From Flavobacterium endoglycinae (GTDB lineage: Bacteria > Bacteroidota > Bacteroidia > Flavobacteriales > Flavobacteriaceae), in contig NZ_CP071448.1 of assembly GCF_017352115.1 (NCBI RefSeq), positions 434,001 to 498,000 of the forward strand: a stretch of 64,000 nucleotides of DNA, read 5' to 3'. Below are positions 1 through 9,893 of this stretch, in pieces. The stretch's first letter is position 1. Each line of letters opens with the position of its first letter. A program made the translations under genes and the position numbers. The notes under the pieces were generated by a model. The model did not search any database. It was not told the DNA's origin and worked only from the letters and a program-made list of their open reading frames with translations.

Positions 1-294
1 AAAATCGCTTCCTCCATGTACGACACGATGTCCAACAGCTGCTATTTCTGAAGTTGATTTAATTACGCCTTTTTCAGCGTCTAAAAGCATATTGGCTACT
101 TTCTGTAAACCTACTTTATGGTTCGGAATCGCAAGTGTTTCTTCGTGAGAAGCTGCTGTTGTTTTAAAGGTTACATTTGAAGTTTCTAAACCAATTCGGT
201 CAATCATTCCAGAACAAATTACTTCGTTTTCCGGCATTACCATTAATTGATATTTTATTGAAGAACTTCCTGAGTTTATGATAAGTATTTTCAT
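1..294 (-). CDS. ackA: Acetate kinase, N-terminal part (cut by window edge)
   Basis: The reverse strand starts with ATG at 292-294 and reads MKILIINSGSSSIKYQLM, the N-terminal signature of acetate kinase, with SSSIK in the phosphate-binding region. A second signature, VGHRVVHGGSDF, lies near the window edge. The enzyme interconverts acetyl phosphate plus ADP with acetate plus ATP in the cytoplasm. Only 98 codons are present because the gene runs off the left edge. It lies downstream of pta on the same strand with a 99-bp gap, the usual pta-ackA pairing for overflow metabolism. Confidence 0.96.
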   Translation of the reverse strand, partial: MKILIINSGSSSIKYQLMVMPENEVICSGMIDRIGLETSNVTFKTTAASHEETLAIPNHKVGLQKVANMLLDAEKGVIKSTSEIAAVGHRVVHGGSDF

Positions 295-393
295 TTTTAT
301 TTAAAGGTACTAAGATGCTAAGTTTATAAGGTGCTGAGTTTTTAATAAACTCAAACTATTTTTTAATTTTTAATTCTCAATTTGTAATTGAAT

Positions 394-2487
394 TTACATT
401 CCCTGCGCTTGGATCGCTGTAATAACTACTGTGTTGATAATATCATCAACAGTACAGCCACGACTTAAGTCATTTACAGGTTTGTTCAAACCTTGTAACA
501 TCGGACCGATGGCTAAAGCTCCAGTTTCTCTTTGAACGGCTTTGTACGTATTATTTCCTGTATTTAAATCAGGGAAAATTAATACACTTGCTTGTCCTGC
601 TACTTCAGAATCTGGCATTTTGCTTTTTCCTACGCTTAAATCTACCGCCGCATCGTACTGAATTGGACCTTCGATTTTTAAATCCGGTCTTTTTTCTTTT
701 ACGATTGCAGTCGCTGTTCTCACTTTATCTACTTCATCGCCTTTTCCAGATGATCCTGAAGAATAGGAAAGCATGGCAATTTTTGGTTCAATTCCGAAAG
801 CTAAACTTGATTCAGCTGATGAAATGGCAATTTCTGCCAATTGTTCTGCTGTTGGATTTGGGTTAATAGCACAATCTCCAAAAACCGAAACTCGATCTTC
901 TAAACACATAAAAAATACAGAAGATACTACAGATGAATTGGGTTTTGTTTTAATGAACTGAAGTGCCGGCAAAATCGTATGTTGTGTAGTGTGCGCAGCG
1001 CCAGAAACCATTCCGTCCGCGTGACCTTTGTACACCATCATAGTTCCGAAATATGAAACGTCTTCCATTAAATCCCTTGCCATAGTAATACTTACATTTT
1101 TGGCTTTTCTAAGCTCGTAATATGTATTCGCGTAATCTTCATAAAGCTCCGATTCTTTCGGATTGATGATATTTACTTTTGAAAAATCCAATGTAATTCC
1201 AAGTTCAAGAACTTTACTTTCAATTTGTTTTTTATCTCCAATAATCGAAATATCAACTACATCCATATCCAATAATCTTGAGGCCGCAGTAATAATTCTA
1301 TCATCATTCCCTTCTGGAAGAACGATATGTTTTCGATGCTGTTTCGCTCTTTTAACCATGTTGTATTGAAACATTTTTGGTGTCATACCTTCTGCTTCAA
1401 AAGTGATTAATCTTTCCGATAAAGCGTCGTTATTAACGTATTTTTCAAAAGTGGTTATTGAAGTTTCAATTTTATGGGTGTTGTTGGCATAAATCTCAGA
1501 TTTTATCGAGCCAATTTTATTAGTTATGTGATACGTTCCGCCGTCAACCGTGATAATGGGCACAATGGCAGAAAGTCCTTCGATAAGTTTCAAAATACTT
1601 TCTTCTGGAACAATATTTCCTGTTAAGATAATTCCCGAAATAGTTGGGTAATTTACTGATTCATTGGCTTGTAAAGCTCCTAAAATGATATCCGAACGAT
1701 CGCCTGGTGTAATTACCAAGGCATTATCATGAAGGTGAACCAAATAATTATGAAGCTGCATGGCTCCAACGCTGTAATGACCGATTTCGTTATTGAGATA
1801 ATTTTCTCCAAACAAAACTTTTGCATCCAATACATTTACAATTTCCTGCATGGTTGGATTATTCAAAGTGGATATTAACGGAATTGTATTTATCAGAACA
1901 TGTGAAGGCAATGTTTTCTGCAGACTATTGGTAACCAATTCAATGTTTTCAGGTTGTACTTTATTGGCAAAAACCGATAGTACTTCAACTTCTTTTAATT
2001 TGAAAGAGTCGTATACCAAATATAAACTGTCTAATAATTCTTCAAGCGTTTTACCAACACCTGAGCCTACAATAATAGTTGGAATACCGAGATTTTTGGC
2101 GATTAAAACATTTAGATCTAATTCAATAGAAGTTCCTTCTCCGGTAAAACTCGTTCCTTCTACTAAAACAAAATCAAAACGCTCTTCGAGTTTTTTATAT
2201 TTTTCGATTATCGTGTCTAAGACCTCTCCTATTTTTCCTTTATTCTTTTTCTTAATCAGCTTGCTTTTGGTTATTGCATACGCATCTTCAAATGCTATAT
2301 CAAGGTTAAAATACGACAAAACAGTTTCGATATGATTGTCTACCTCACCATCTACAAAATCTTCGATTATAGGCCTGAAATAACCTACTTTGGCCGTTTT
2401 GCCAATTAAAATACTCATTAACCCGAGTGTTATAATTGATTTACCACTATTTTGGTCACTAGTGGCTATATATATTGCTTTACTCAT
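394..2487 (-). CDS. pta: Phosphate acetyltransferase (long, multi-domain form)
   Basis: This 697-aa protein matches the long Pta form. Its N-terminal P-loop, BioD-like domain opens with TSDQNSGKSIITLGL (about residues 9-23). A middle DRTGG-type domain follows, and from about residue 370 comes the catalytic PTA_PTB domain with HRKHIVLPEGNDDRI and SYSSGSSGKGDEVDK. It converts acetyl-CoA plus phosphate to acetyl phosphate plus CoA. Transcription probably continues into ackA. The ATG at 2485-2487 places the P-loop at the usual distance from the N terminus. No truncation or missing motif was seen. Confidence 0.96.
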   Translation of the reverse strand: MSKAIYIATSDQNSGKSIITLGLMSILIGKTAKVGYFRPIIEDFVDGEVDNHIETVLSYFNLDIAFEDAYAITKSKLIKKKNKGKIGEVLDTIIEKYKKLEERFDFVLVEGTSFTGEGTSIELDLNVLIAKNLGIPTIIVGSGVGKTLEELLDSLYLVYDSFKLKEVEVLSVFANKVQPENIELVTNSLQKTLPSHVLINTIPLISTLNNPTMQEIVNVLDAKVLFGENYLNNEIGHYSVGAMQLHNYLVHLHDNALVITPGDRSDIILGALQANESVNYPTISGIILTGNIVPEESILKLIEGLSAIVPIITVDGGTYHITNKIGSIKSEIYANNTHKIETSITTFEKYVNNDALSERLITFEAEGMTPKMFQYNMVKRAKQHRKHIVLPEGNDDRIITAASRLLDMDVVDISIIGDKKQIESKVLELGITLDFSKVNIINPKESELYEDYANTYYELRKAKNVSITMARDLMEDVSYFGTMMVYKGHADGMVSGAAHTTQHTILPALQFIKTKPNSSVVSSVFFMCLEDRVSVFGDCAINPNPTAEQLAEIAISSAESSLAFGIEPKIAMLSYSSGSSGKGDEVDKVRTATAIVKEKRPDLKIEGPIQYDAAVDLSVGKSKMPDSEVAGQASVLIFPDLNTGNNTYKAVQRETGALAIGPMLQGLNKPVNDLSRGCTVDDIINTVVITAIQAQGM

Positions 2488-2554
2488 AATTATTTATATT
2501 TATTCTAAATAACAAATTTATACAAAATCAAAATTCCTTATAGACAAACAAAAG

Positions 2555-3628
2555 TTAAAACCAGCGTCGTTTTTTGAAATATATGATTAGGGCTATTACC
2601 AACAAAAACATGATACCCATAACTACAAAATATCCGTTTTGGGTTTTAAGTTCAGGCATATTTTCAAAGTTCATTCCGTATACTCCTACTATAAAAGTAA
2701 GTGGAATAAATATTGCTGAGATAATCGTCAGCGTTTTCATGATTTCGTTCATTTTTCGGCTTTGTTCCGAAAAATAAAAGTTTGATGCGCTTTCTAATGC
2801 GCTCATGTCCGATTCAATCTGTTCTAAAAGTTCCAAACTTTTTTGATGAAGTCTGATAAAAAAATTAAATGTTTCTTTTTGAATTAAGTCGTTTTCATCT
2901 TCATCATCTTTTTTCGTTTTAAGATAATACAATGAATCACGGAGCGGAACAATAGAACGTTTTAAAAAACTTAAGTTATCACGGTGATTTTCAATTTTTT
3001 CTAAAACAATTGGTTTGGCATCCATTTTAGTCAAATTGATTAATTCTTCGATTTTATCTTCTTCATCTTCCAGCGTAATATAGAAATTTTCCATTACGGC
3101 GTCTAAAAGCAGATATAACAAATAATCCACTTTTTTGGTTCTCACAATTCCTGCATGCGTACGGATACGTTCACGGATATGGGTAAAGAAATCGCTTCGT
3201 TTTTCCTGAAAAGAAATCAAGATTCCATCTTTCAGAATAAAGCTGATTTGTTCTACACTAATGTTATCTGAATATTCGGAAGGAAGCAGTGATTTTATAT
3301 TAAAAAACAGTACATCCTGCTGTTCTTCTAATTTTGTTCTTTTGGTTGTATTTAAAATATCAGCCAATAAAAAATCATCCAGTTTAAAATGCGATCCTAT
3401 GGTTTTAATGAGATTAATATCGTTTAGACCGTGAATATTGAGCCAATTGTTTTTGGTGTAATCAAAACAAGAATTTAAAGCTAGAATGGTAAACTTATCA
3501 TATTCGACAACATCTGCATCGTTATACACAAAAAGCTGCATCTCGGATTCATGTTCTTTGTGAGCGCCAGTATACTCTAATGTAATGTGTTGCAGCTTGC
3601 GTCCTTTTTTGTATTTGATCTTTCTCAT
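2555..3628 (-). CDS. corA: CorA-family divalent metal transporter
   Basis: The 357-aa protein has the CorA layout: a long cytoplasmic N-terminal domain rich in charged helices, then two membrane segments at the C terminus. The signature YGMNFENMPE sits in the loop after the first segment (IISAIFIPLTFIVGV). The second segment is GYFVVMGIMFLLVIALIIYF, followed by a basic tail. Such proteins form pentameric channels for Mg2+ or related ions in the inner membrane. It is transcribed towards pta and is ordinary core content. Confidence 0.93.
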   Translation of the reverse strand: MRKIKYKKGRKLQHITLEYTGAHKEHESEMQLFVYNDADVVEYDKFTILALNSCFDYTKNNWLNIHGLNDINLIKTIGSHFKLDDFLLADILNTTKRTKLEEQQDVLFFNIKSLLPSEYSDNISVEQISFILKDGILISFQEKRSDFFTHIRERIRTHAGIVRTKKVDYLLYLLLDAVMENFYITLEDEEDKIEELINLTKMDAKPIVLEKIENHRDNLSFLKRSIVPLRDSLYYLKTKKDDEDENDLIQKETFNFFIRLHQKSLELLEQIESDMSALESASNFYFSEQSRKMNEIMKTLTIISAIFIPLTFIVGVYGMNFENMPELKTQNGYFVVMGIMFLLVIALIIYFKKRRWF

Positions 3629-3711
3629 TGATGAAAATTTACAATAGTAATATTACGAAAAAGAATCTGAATGGTAAATGACAATTGTCAGTTTGTGGAA
3701 AAGCTCCAAAC

Positions 3712-3741
3712 AAAAAAACCGAGTCATTTCTGATTCGGTTT
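3712..3741 (-). terminator. Intrinsic terminator, copy 1
   Basis: An inverted repeat with arms AAACCGAGTCA and TGATTCGGTTT around a TTTC loop is followed by a run of T on the minus strand. It overlaps the stop codon of the small nuclease-like gene, so it ends the two-gene cassette. A near-identical hairpin at 5360-5389 lies on the other side of the cassette. Confidence 0.75.
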
Positions 3742-4180
3742 ATTTTGGTATATGTGAACAATATCTATTTTTAATTTCTAAAAGCTTACCATACTTCTTT
3801 GCAAATGCTTGTTTCAAATTGTTAGTTTCCGGACTTGAAAGTGGGTTTCGAGAACTAACTATAAATGCTAATCTTTTCTCTTTAGGAATTTTAATTATAG
3901 ACGATTCAAAAACTGATATTGTATTTTCAATTTGACTTAAAGCTTTCTTTACATCTTTTCCTTTTAATTCTACAAAATAAAATTCATTGTTAGAATGTCT
4001 AATAAAACCAAAATCACATTTTTGAAGTTCCTGAGAAGAAATCAGACAATTATCAATTTCAATCCTAGTAAAATCTTCATTTGTATTGATTTCAAATTTC
4101 ATATTATTTTCAGAAGCTACTTTACTTTTTGAACAACAACCTTGATTTGCTTTAATTAATTCATCAAAATTATTGTGCAT
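3740..4180 (-). CDS. Small PD-(D/E)xK nuclease-like partner of an ATPase
   Basis: The 146-aa protein matches no family I can name. A stretch around residues 56-73 looks like a restriction-nuclease core: Asp56 in KCDFGFI, then a strand ending in FVELKGKD with Glu71 and Lys73, then a helix KKALSQIENTISVF. This D-x14-E-x-K arrangement fits the PD-(D/E)xK fold. The gene follows the ATPase gene and overlaps it by 11 bp, so translation is probably coupled and the products may act together. Nuclease activity is inferred only from the motif. Confidence 0.6.
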   Translation of the reverse strand: MHNNFDELIKANQGCCSKSKVASENNMKFEINTNEDFTRIEIDNCLISSQELQKCDFGFIRHSNNEFYFVELKGKDVKKALSQIENTISVFESSIIKIPKEKRLAFIVSSRNPLSSPETNNLKQAFAKKYGKLLEIKNRYCSHIPK

Positions 4181-5327
4181 ATCGTAACTCTGTTAATTTA
4201 TCAAATTCTTCTGAAATTATATCTGAAACTGCATCAATTGCATTTGTATCTATACTGCGGAATTCTTCATTTTTGATTGAATATACTTTTCCATCGTTTC
4301 GTACTTCATACACAGAAATATCATCATAATCGATCCATTTATTTTCTGATACAATTGAATTTATTTCTTCTTTTAAATCTGGATGTTCATCAAAAGTATT
4401 TTTTGCTAGAATCAAAGTATCTAAAGACGATAGAATATATGGACTATGAGTTGTCATTATAATCTTATGTTTTGTATTACTTACCTTCAAAATAAGATGA
4501 TCAATCAGTTTTTTTTGTTTTATTGGAAATAGATTCAGTTCTGGTTCTTCAACTATTAATCCTTTATTATAATTAAAATCAACATCATTTATTTTTATTT
4601 CATAATCTATAACAAGCAATAAAGGAATTAAAGACTGAATACCACTAGAAGCCTCACTTAATAAAACTTTTGCATTATTAACTAAAACTTCATCTATTCC
4701 TTTATCATAAGAATAATCTAAATTAAAACTCTGATAGCTCGCTTCTCTTATTTCATCTCTAGCGACTTCATACTTAGCAGCAAAATCCTTGTAGCATTCA
4801 GGTAAAGCAACGTTATTAGCTAATAGACCAGAAAGAGAATTTCCTACCAAAGAAAATAAAATTCTTTCTGCCGGAACATAAGTCGAATTTCTATTCTTTA
4901 AATAATGATTTATTGAAAACTTAAAAAAATTTTCTTTGTTAAAATCTATTAATTTTGAAAAAAAAGAATCATTCGTTAATTTATCTAATTTAGTTTTAAC
5001 AGCTTTAAGGTTATTATTCTTTAAATCTTCATCTTTTAAAACAATATCATCACCTACTAATTCACATAATATTACATCTTCATCAATATACTTAATCTCG
5101 CTTGAATTTATATCAAAATTTATATTGTATCTTTTTAATTCAGTTTTAATATTTATCTTAATTGATTCAGTTAGTGATAATATTACAAAACTATCCCTAA
5201 ATATAGAAATCAACTTAGCCAAAACACTTTTCCCAGTGGAAGTATCCCCAATAAACACAACATATTTAGTCAAATTTATTTCTGCCTCTTTTATCGGTCC
5301 AAAATTTTTAACTATTAACTTTTCCAT
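4170..5327 (-). CDS. ABC/OLD-like AAA ATPase of a two-gene cassette
   Basis: The 385-aa protein has a full ABC-class ATPase core interrupted by a helical insert. The Walker A GDTSTGKS is at residues 27-34, a signature-like SEASSGIQSL at 224-233, Walker B GLIVEEPELNLFP at 256-268 and an H-loop MTTHSPYIL at 291-299. This is the arrangement of AAA_15/AAA_21 ATPases found in OLD, PARIS, Septu and similar defence systems. The small nuclease-like gene overlaps its end. An antiviral role is inferred from architecture and neighbourhood; no named system was matched. It is AT-rich compared with pta and corA. Confidence 0.78.
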   Translation of the reverse strand: MEKLIVKNFGPIKEAEINLTKYVVFIGDTSTGKSVLAKLISIFRDSFVILSLTESIKINIKTELKRYNINFDINSSEIKYIDEDVILCELVGDDIVLKDEDLKNNNLKAVKTKLDKLTNDSFFSKLIDFNKENFFKFSINHYLKNRNSTYVPAERILFSLVGNSLSGLLANNVALPECYKDFAAKYEVARDEIREASYQSFNLDYSYDKGIDEVLVNNAKVLLSEASSGIQSLIPLLLVIDYEIKINDVDFNYNKGLIVEEPELNLFPIKQKKLIDHLILKVSNTKHKIIMTTHSPYILSSLDTLILAKNTFDEHPDLKEEINSIVSENKWIDYDDISVYEVRNDGKVYSIKNEEFRSIDTNAIDAVSDIISEEFDKLTELRYAQ

Positions 5328-5359
5328 CTTTTATTTTCTAATTACAATGTAAATATAGC

Positions 5360-5389
5360 AAAAAAACCGAGCCATTTCTGACTCGGTTT
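5360..5389. terminator. Terminator-like hairpin, copy 2
   Basis: This 30-bp hairpin differs from the one at 3712-3741 at only two positions, one in each arm. It is followed by T on the plus strand and a longer T run on the minus strand. It lies upstream of the ATPase start, where no gene ends, so it looks like an orphan or duplicated terminator bracketing the two-gene cassette. Confidence 0.6.
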
Positions 5390-5400
5390 TATATTGAATT

Positions 5401-5428
5401 GTAGAGACGCACAGCTGTGCGTCTCTAC
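5401..5428. repeat. Perfect 28-bp palindrome (REP-like)
   Basis: The 14-base arm GTAGAGACGCACAG is followed directly by its exact reverse complement. Palindromes of this GTAGAGACGC type are dispersed in intergenic DNA of flavobacteria, from memory. It lies 11 bp beyond the second terminator copy and may be a REP-type element or part of a bidirectional terminator. Confidence 0.65.
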
Positions 5429-6225
5429 GAGTAAATTATTTTACTTCTTCAAAATTAACATTCCACTTATATCAATACTTTACGAGGCTATGGTACAAAT
5501 ATGGTACAAAATAAACTTAATTTATTTCTAGAAAGTTGGCAATGAGTAGAAAAAACAAAAGTACTAAATAAAAAGATTTTTACGCGTTTCTGAATTATAT
5601 TAGACCAAAACTCTATTATTTTTAGAAGGTTATTTTATAATACTCCAAAACAATTTAAATATCCATAGAAAAACATATAAATTTTAATCAATTACCCGCT
5701 CAGTTCGAAGAGTTATGATTTCCGCTTTAGATCAAGCACAGATTTATATCGACTACCAGGTGTTAAAGGTGGAGCCGGAGACTCCACAAAAACCCTTGTA
5801 AACAATTACATTACAAAGGTTTATTTTTTCAGGTGCCATTTTAGGTGCTGAAATTGGTCTGATAAACTCCGCAAATAAAACCAGAATCACATTTGATTTA
5901 GGTAAAAATAGTTGTGTTACTATCCTTGATTTACTAATACAAAAGCAATTTTTTATTCAATTTTAGTTTGAATTCAATTTGAATTTGGTTTATAGAAAAG
6001 CTAAAAGTCTTTAAAAAAAAACTACCAAAACTTTACTCCCCTGCCTTTTTTAAAATGACTTTTCCTTTTTAACTTTTTATACGTATACAGGGGTATCATA
6101 TCACACCTAGACATTTCTTATTCTCAAAATATAAGTTGAATTGTATTTACGGTTTTCCGTATAAGAAATAAAAAATAAAATGCAATATTTGAAATCATGA
6201 ACCAGAGTAGATTAAAACTTAAAAG
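5429..6225. other. Gene-free decayed region upstream of cas13b
   Basis: No intact gene is visible. The stretch holds a doubled TATGGTACAAA motif near 5491-5510, a short hairpin GTGGAG...CTCCAC near 5768-5786 and a coding-like remnant at 5817-5966 (separate entry). From about 5970 to 6225 it is very AT-rich, with no convincing Bacteroidota promoter (TAnnTTTG) that I would defend. The cas13b promoter is presumably in the last 200 bp. Confidence 0.5.
5817..5966 (+). pseudogene. Coding remnant (possible membrane-phosphatase tail)
   Basis: One frame reads FSGAILGAEIGLINSANK and continues about 25 residues to a TAG at 5964-5966. There is no start codon. The SGAILGAEIG pattern recalls the last motif of PAP2-type phosphatases (SDVxxGAxxG), but the match is short and the upstream part is lost. 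I read it as the debris of an older gene; the family is a guess. Confidence 0.25.
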
Positions 6226-6290
<65 letters not shown>

Positions 6291-6302
6291 CTATCTAATA
6301 TT

Positions 6303-9300
6303 ATGGAAAATAAAGCTACAGAGACGGTAAATTATTTTGACCATACACTCCTTCAAGACAAACACTATTTCAGTGGATTCTTAAATTTAGCAGAAAACAA
6401 TATTGATACAGTTTTTCGAGCTTTTGCAGAAAGATATAAAAAAAAGCAAGAGTCTATAAATAAAAAAAAACAATTGGATATAATCGGTTTAATAAATGAA
6501 TCTTTTTCCGATATTATTCCCGATGCAGAGTATAACGCTCGTTTTGATTTCATAAAACTTTATTTCCCTGTTACTGGTTTCATCGAAAAACAGAATAATA
6601 GTCGTGAGTATTTTAGAGAAAAATTAATTGCACTTGTAAAAGCTATAAATAATCTAAGAAACTTTTACAGCCACTATTACCATAAAAAAATCAATTTTGA
6701 ATTAGAATTTTCTGGGTTCTTTGATTTTTTAGACCATATATTCCTTGATACCGTTTCAGAAGTTAAGAAACACAAAATGAAAGATGATAAAACAAGGCAT
6801 TTGCTAAGCAAGAATTTATCGTCAAATTTAGGCCTCCTTTATAATCAAAAGAAAGAACAGTTACAACAATGGAAAAAAGAAGGAAAGAAGGTTAATCTAG
6901 ATGAATTATCCATAAAAAATAGCGTACTAAACGATTCTTTTTTTCATCTCATATATAAAAAAGATCAGATCAACCTTGCATATAGTGCTAATTTTAATGG
7001 TATTGCTGAAAACGAAATCACGATTTCACAAAGTGGATTACTCTTTCTGTTAAGCATGTTTTTGACAAAAAAAGAGAGTGAGGATTTACGAGCAAAGGTT
7101 AAAGGATTTAAAGCGAAATTTATTAAATCAGATGATCTAAATAACAGCATTAAGTTTATGGCAACGCACTGGGTATTTTCGTACCTAGCTTTCAAAGGTA
7201 ATAAACACAGATTAGTGAGTCAATTTCAACAAGAAAATCTACTGATTCAAATAATCGATGAATTAAGCAAAGTCCCGAATGAAGTTTACGTAACGCTTGA
7301 TAAAGAAAAGCAAAATAGTTTCATTGAAGATATAAATGAATATCTTAAAACGGGAAATGAAGACCTAAGTCTTGAAGAATCTACGGTTGTTCATTCAGTT
7401 ATCAGAAAACGATATGAGAATAAATTCAACTATTTTGCCCTGCGATATTTGGATGAATTTGCAGGCTTCCCAACACTTCGGTTCCAAATTCACTTAGGAA
7501 ATTTTGTGCATGATCGCAGAACGAAAGATATTTCGGGTACTGTTTATAAGGCTGAAAGAGTTGTGAAAGAAAAAATAACTCTATTCAGTAGATTAACAGA
7601 GGTTTCTAATTTAAAATCTCATTATATTATAAATAAAAAAAATACAGATGATGAAACTGGTTGGGAGATCTTTCCAAATCCATCATATAATTTAGCAGCG
7701 AATAACATCCCGATTTTTATCAATCTACAAAAAAGTAAAGTTGAAGAAGCAGGAAAACTTTATGGTAAACTGATTGAGGTGAAACGTAAACAAGAAAAAA
7801 TAGATCATGAAAAAGGAAAGCAAAAACAAGTAAGAAAAAGTAATAAATTAAACAAAGAACAAATCGCCCAACTTATTGATCCCAATATTATTGATAAAGA
7901 AAAAAATATTTATGTTGGCGCACCTCTTGCTATGCTTTCTTTAAATGAACTGCCAGCACTTCTTTACGAATTGCTGTTCAAAAATGTATCAGCTGAAGTT
8001 CTTGAAGACAGAATGGTGGCTAAGTTAGTTGAACGATTTAAAACAATCCAAGATTATGAACCGTCCCAAAATTTGTCTACTTCTTTTATAACAAAGAAAC
8101 TGAGAAAAAGTTCACAACAGGAGAGAAACGATACTGAAAAAATAGTCAGAGCTGCAAATAGAGAGATTGAAATTACAAACCAAAAACTAGCTATAATTTC
8201 TCAGAATAGAAAAGACACAAAGAATCGAGATCATAAACGAAAATACGTTTTTACAACTCGAGAATTGGGAATTGAAGCCACCTGGTTTGCTAATGACATA
8301 AAAAGATTTATGCCAAAAGAATATCGAGAACAGCTGAAGGGATATCAGTTTGCCCAAATTCAACATTCGCTATCTAAATTTGATCAAAATCCTAATGAAG
8401 TGGTAGATATTATATCTTCAATCTGGAATTTTAAAGAAAATCAATCCGATTTTAGCGAATGGATGAAAGTTACATTGTTGAAATTTAAGAGTTTTGATAA
8501 AGCATATGAAGAATGGCTTAAGAGAAGAGATGGATATTTTAAAACGATTGCTGATAATCTATTGAGTTACGAATCTGATCCCAAAAGATTAAAGCAATTT
8601 ATTAAGCAGCAACATATATTTGAAATTTTCAAAGAATGGCTTTATAAAATTGAATCTACACAGGAACAAATTCAAAGACTTTTATTGAGTCCTTTGGTTT
8701 TCGCAAGAGGAATTTTTGATGACAAACCAACATTTATAAAGAATGTACACGTTAATGAAAGTCCTGAATTATATGCAGATTGGTATCGATACACGTATGA
8801 ATCTTCACATCAATTTCAAACATTTTATGACTTAGAACGCGATTATAAAGAGTGGTTTGATTCTGAGAGACTATTGGATAAGGAAGTGCTTAAAAATGAA
8901 AAAGAATTAAATCCAGATGAACAGTTTGCTAAAGTTAAATTAAAGCAGGATTTAAGAATTAAGCGGATCAAAACGCAAGATTTATTTCTTAAACTGATTG
9001 CCGAAAAACTTTATAACAATGTATTCAATACTAATGTAACTTTAGAACTTAAAGACTTTTATCTAACTCAAAATGAACGTTTAGAAAAGGAAAAAGAGGC
9101 TTTAAAACAAAATAATAGAAAGGAAGGGGATACTTCCCAAAACATAATTAAAGATAGCTTTATCTGGAGTAAAACCATATCTTTTAATTATAGAAATGTA
9201 CATGAACCAGCAGTTAAATTAAAAGACTTAGGGAAATTTAAAAATTACCTTAAGGATTCAAAGGTTCAAAAACTCCTAGAATATGATATCGAAAAAATTT

Positions 9301-9809
9301 GGACGAAACAGATGCTCGATGATGAATTATTCCTTAAAGCCAATTCATATGAAACAATTAGACGTGAAAATCTTTTAAAATTAATTCAAGATTTTGAAAG
9401 GAAAATTTTAGGTTCAAGAGGATTTAATGGTCATAACCATCCGTCTGATTTTGAACAAAAAGGTAATCCACATTTTAAATGTTATGTAGGAAATGGCATT
9501 TTAAAAGCTGTTGATTCATCATATATAGAAGATGTTGACTGGTTATTGGGATTAGATGAAGTTACTATAAAAGAAATTACTACAGAGACAATTAAAGAGA
9601 AGCCAGAACTAGTTCAACTTAGCTATTTATTGATTTTAATTCGTAACAAATTTTCTCACAATCAACTCATTGATAAGAAATATATGGAGTATTTGACAAC
9701 GTTAATTGAGGTCAATGATGAATGGACTTATAGTCAGACTATACTTGAGTTTGTCGAATTTGCAATAAAAAAATTATTAATTAATTTAAATGCAAAAATC
9801 GATCATTGA
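6303..9809 (+). CDS. cas13b: Cas13b, type VI-B RNA-guided RNase
   Basis: The 1168-aa protein has the size and domain ends of Cas13b. HEPN1 carries RNFYSH (Arg119 to His124), and HEPN2 carries RNKFSH (Arg1114 to His1119) followed by NQLI, a typical Cas13b C-terminal motif. The middle is basic and rich in Lys, as expected for crRNA binding. Cas13b processes its own crRNA, binds complementary RNA and then cuts RNA through the joined HEPN sites. The array starts 84 bp downstream in the same orientation. The frame is intact, but no csx27 or csx28 partner and no adaptation gene is nearby. The start is the ATG 12 bp after the microsatellite. Confidence 0.95.
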   Translation: MENKATETVNYFDHTLLQDKHYFSGFLNLAENNIDTVFRAFAERYKKKQESINKKKQLDIIGLINESFSDIIPDAEYNARFDFIKLYFPVTGFIEKQNNSREYFREKLIALVKAINNLRNFYSHYYHKKINFELEFSGFFDFLDHIFLDTVSEVKKHKMKDDKTRHLLSKNLSSNLGLLYNQKKEQLQQWKKEGKKVNLDELSIKNSVLNDSFFHLIYKKDQINLAYSANFNGIAENEITISQSGLLFLLSMFLTKKESEDLRAKVKGFKAKFIKSDDLNNSIKFMATHWVFSYLAFKGNKHRLVSQFQQENLLIQIIDELSKVPNEVYVTLDKEKQNSFIEDINEYLKTGNEDLSLEESTVVHSVIRKRYENKFNYFALRYLDEFAGFPTLRFQIHLGNFVHDRRTKDISGTVYKAERVVKEKITLFSRLTEVSNLKSHYIINKKNTDDETGWEIFPNPSYNLAANNIPIFINLQKSKVEEAGKLYGKLIEVKRKQEKIDHEKGKQKQVRKSNKLNKEQIAQLIDPNIIDKEKNIYVGAPLAMLSLNELPALLYELLFKNVSAEVLEDRMVAKLVERFKTIQDYEPSQNLSTSFITKKLRKSSQQERNDTEKIVRAANREIEITNQKLAIISQNRKDTKNRDHKRKYVFTTRELGIEATWFANDIKRFMPKEYREQLKGYQFAQIQHSLSKFDQNPNEVVDIISSIWNFKENQSDFSEWMKVTLLKFKSFDKAYEEWLKRRDGYFKTIADNLLSYESDPKRLKQFIKQQHIFEIFKEWLYKIESTQEQIQRLLLSPLVFARGIFDDKPTFIKNVHVNESPELYADWYRYTYESSHQFQTFYDLERDYKEWFDSERLLDKEVLKNEKELNPDEQFAKVKLKQDLRIKRIKTQDLFLKLIAEKLYNNVFNTNVTLELKDFYLTQNERLEKEKEALKQNNRKEGDTSQNIIKDSFIWSKTISFNYRNVHEPAVKLKDLGKFKNYLKDSKVQKLLEYDIEKIWTKQMLDDELFLKANSYETIRRENLLKLIQDFERKILGSRGFNGHNHPSDFEQKGNPHFKCYVGNGILKAVDSSYIEDVDWLLGLDEVTIKEITTETIKEKPELVQLSYLLILIRNKFSHNQLIDKKYMEYLTTLIEVNDEWTYSQTILEFVEFAIKKLLINLNAKIDH

Positions 9810-9893
9810 AATATCTATTTTATATTATCGAATCGTTTATTTTTAGACAAAAATAAAGTGTAACCTCTAAAATAATGAGCTGACAAAATAACT

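Noticed and set aside
1850..2335. 161-aa open frame on the plus strand inside pta
   Set aside because: It is the antisense shadow of a complete, recognisable Pta gene and has no family features.
5491..5510. Doubled TATGGTACAAA motif considered as an att core
   Set aside because: No second copy was found at another border and no integrase is nearby, so there is nothing to support an attachment site.
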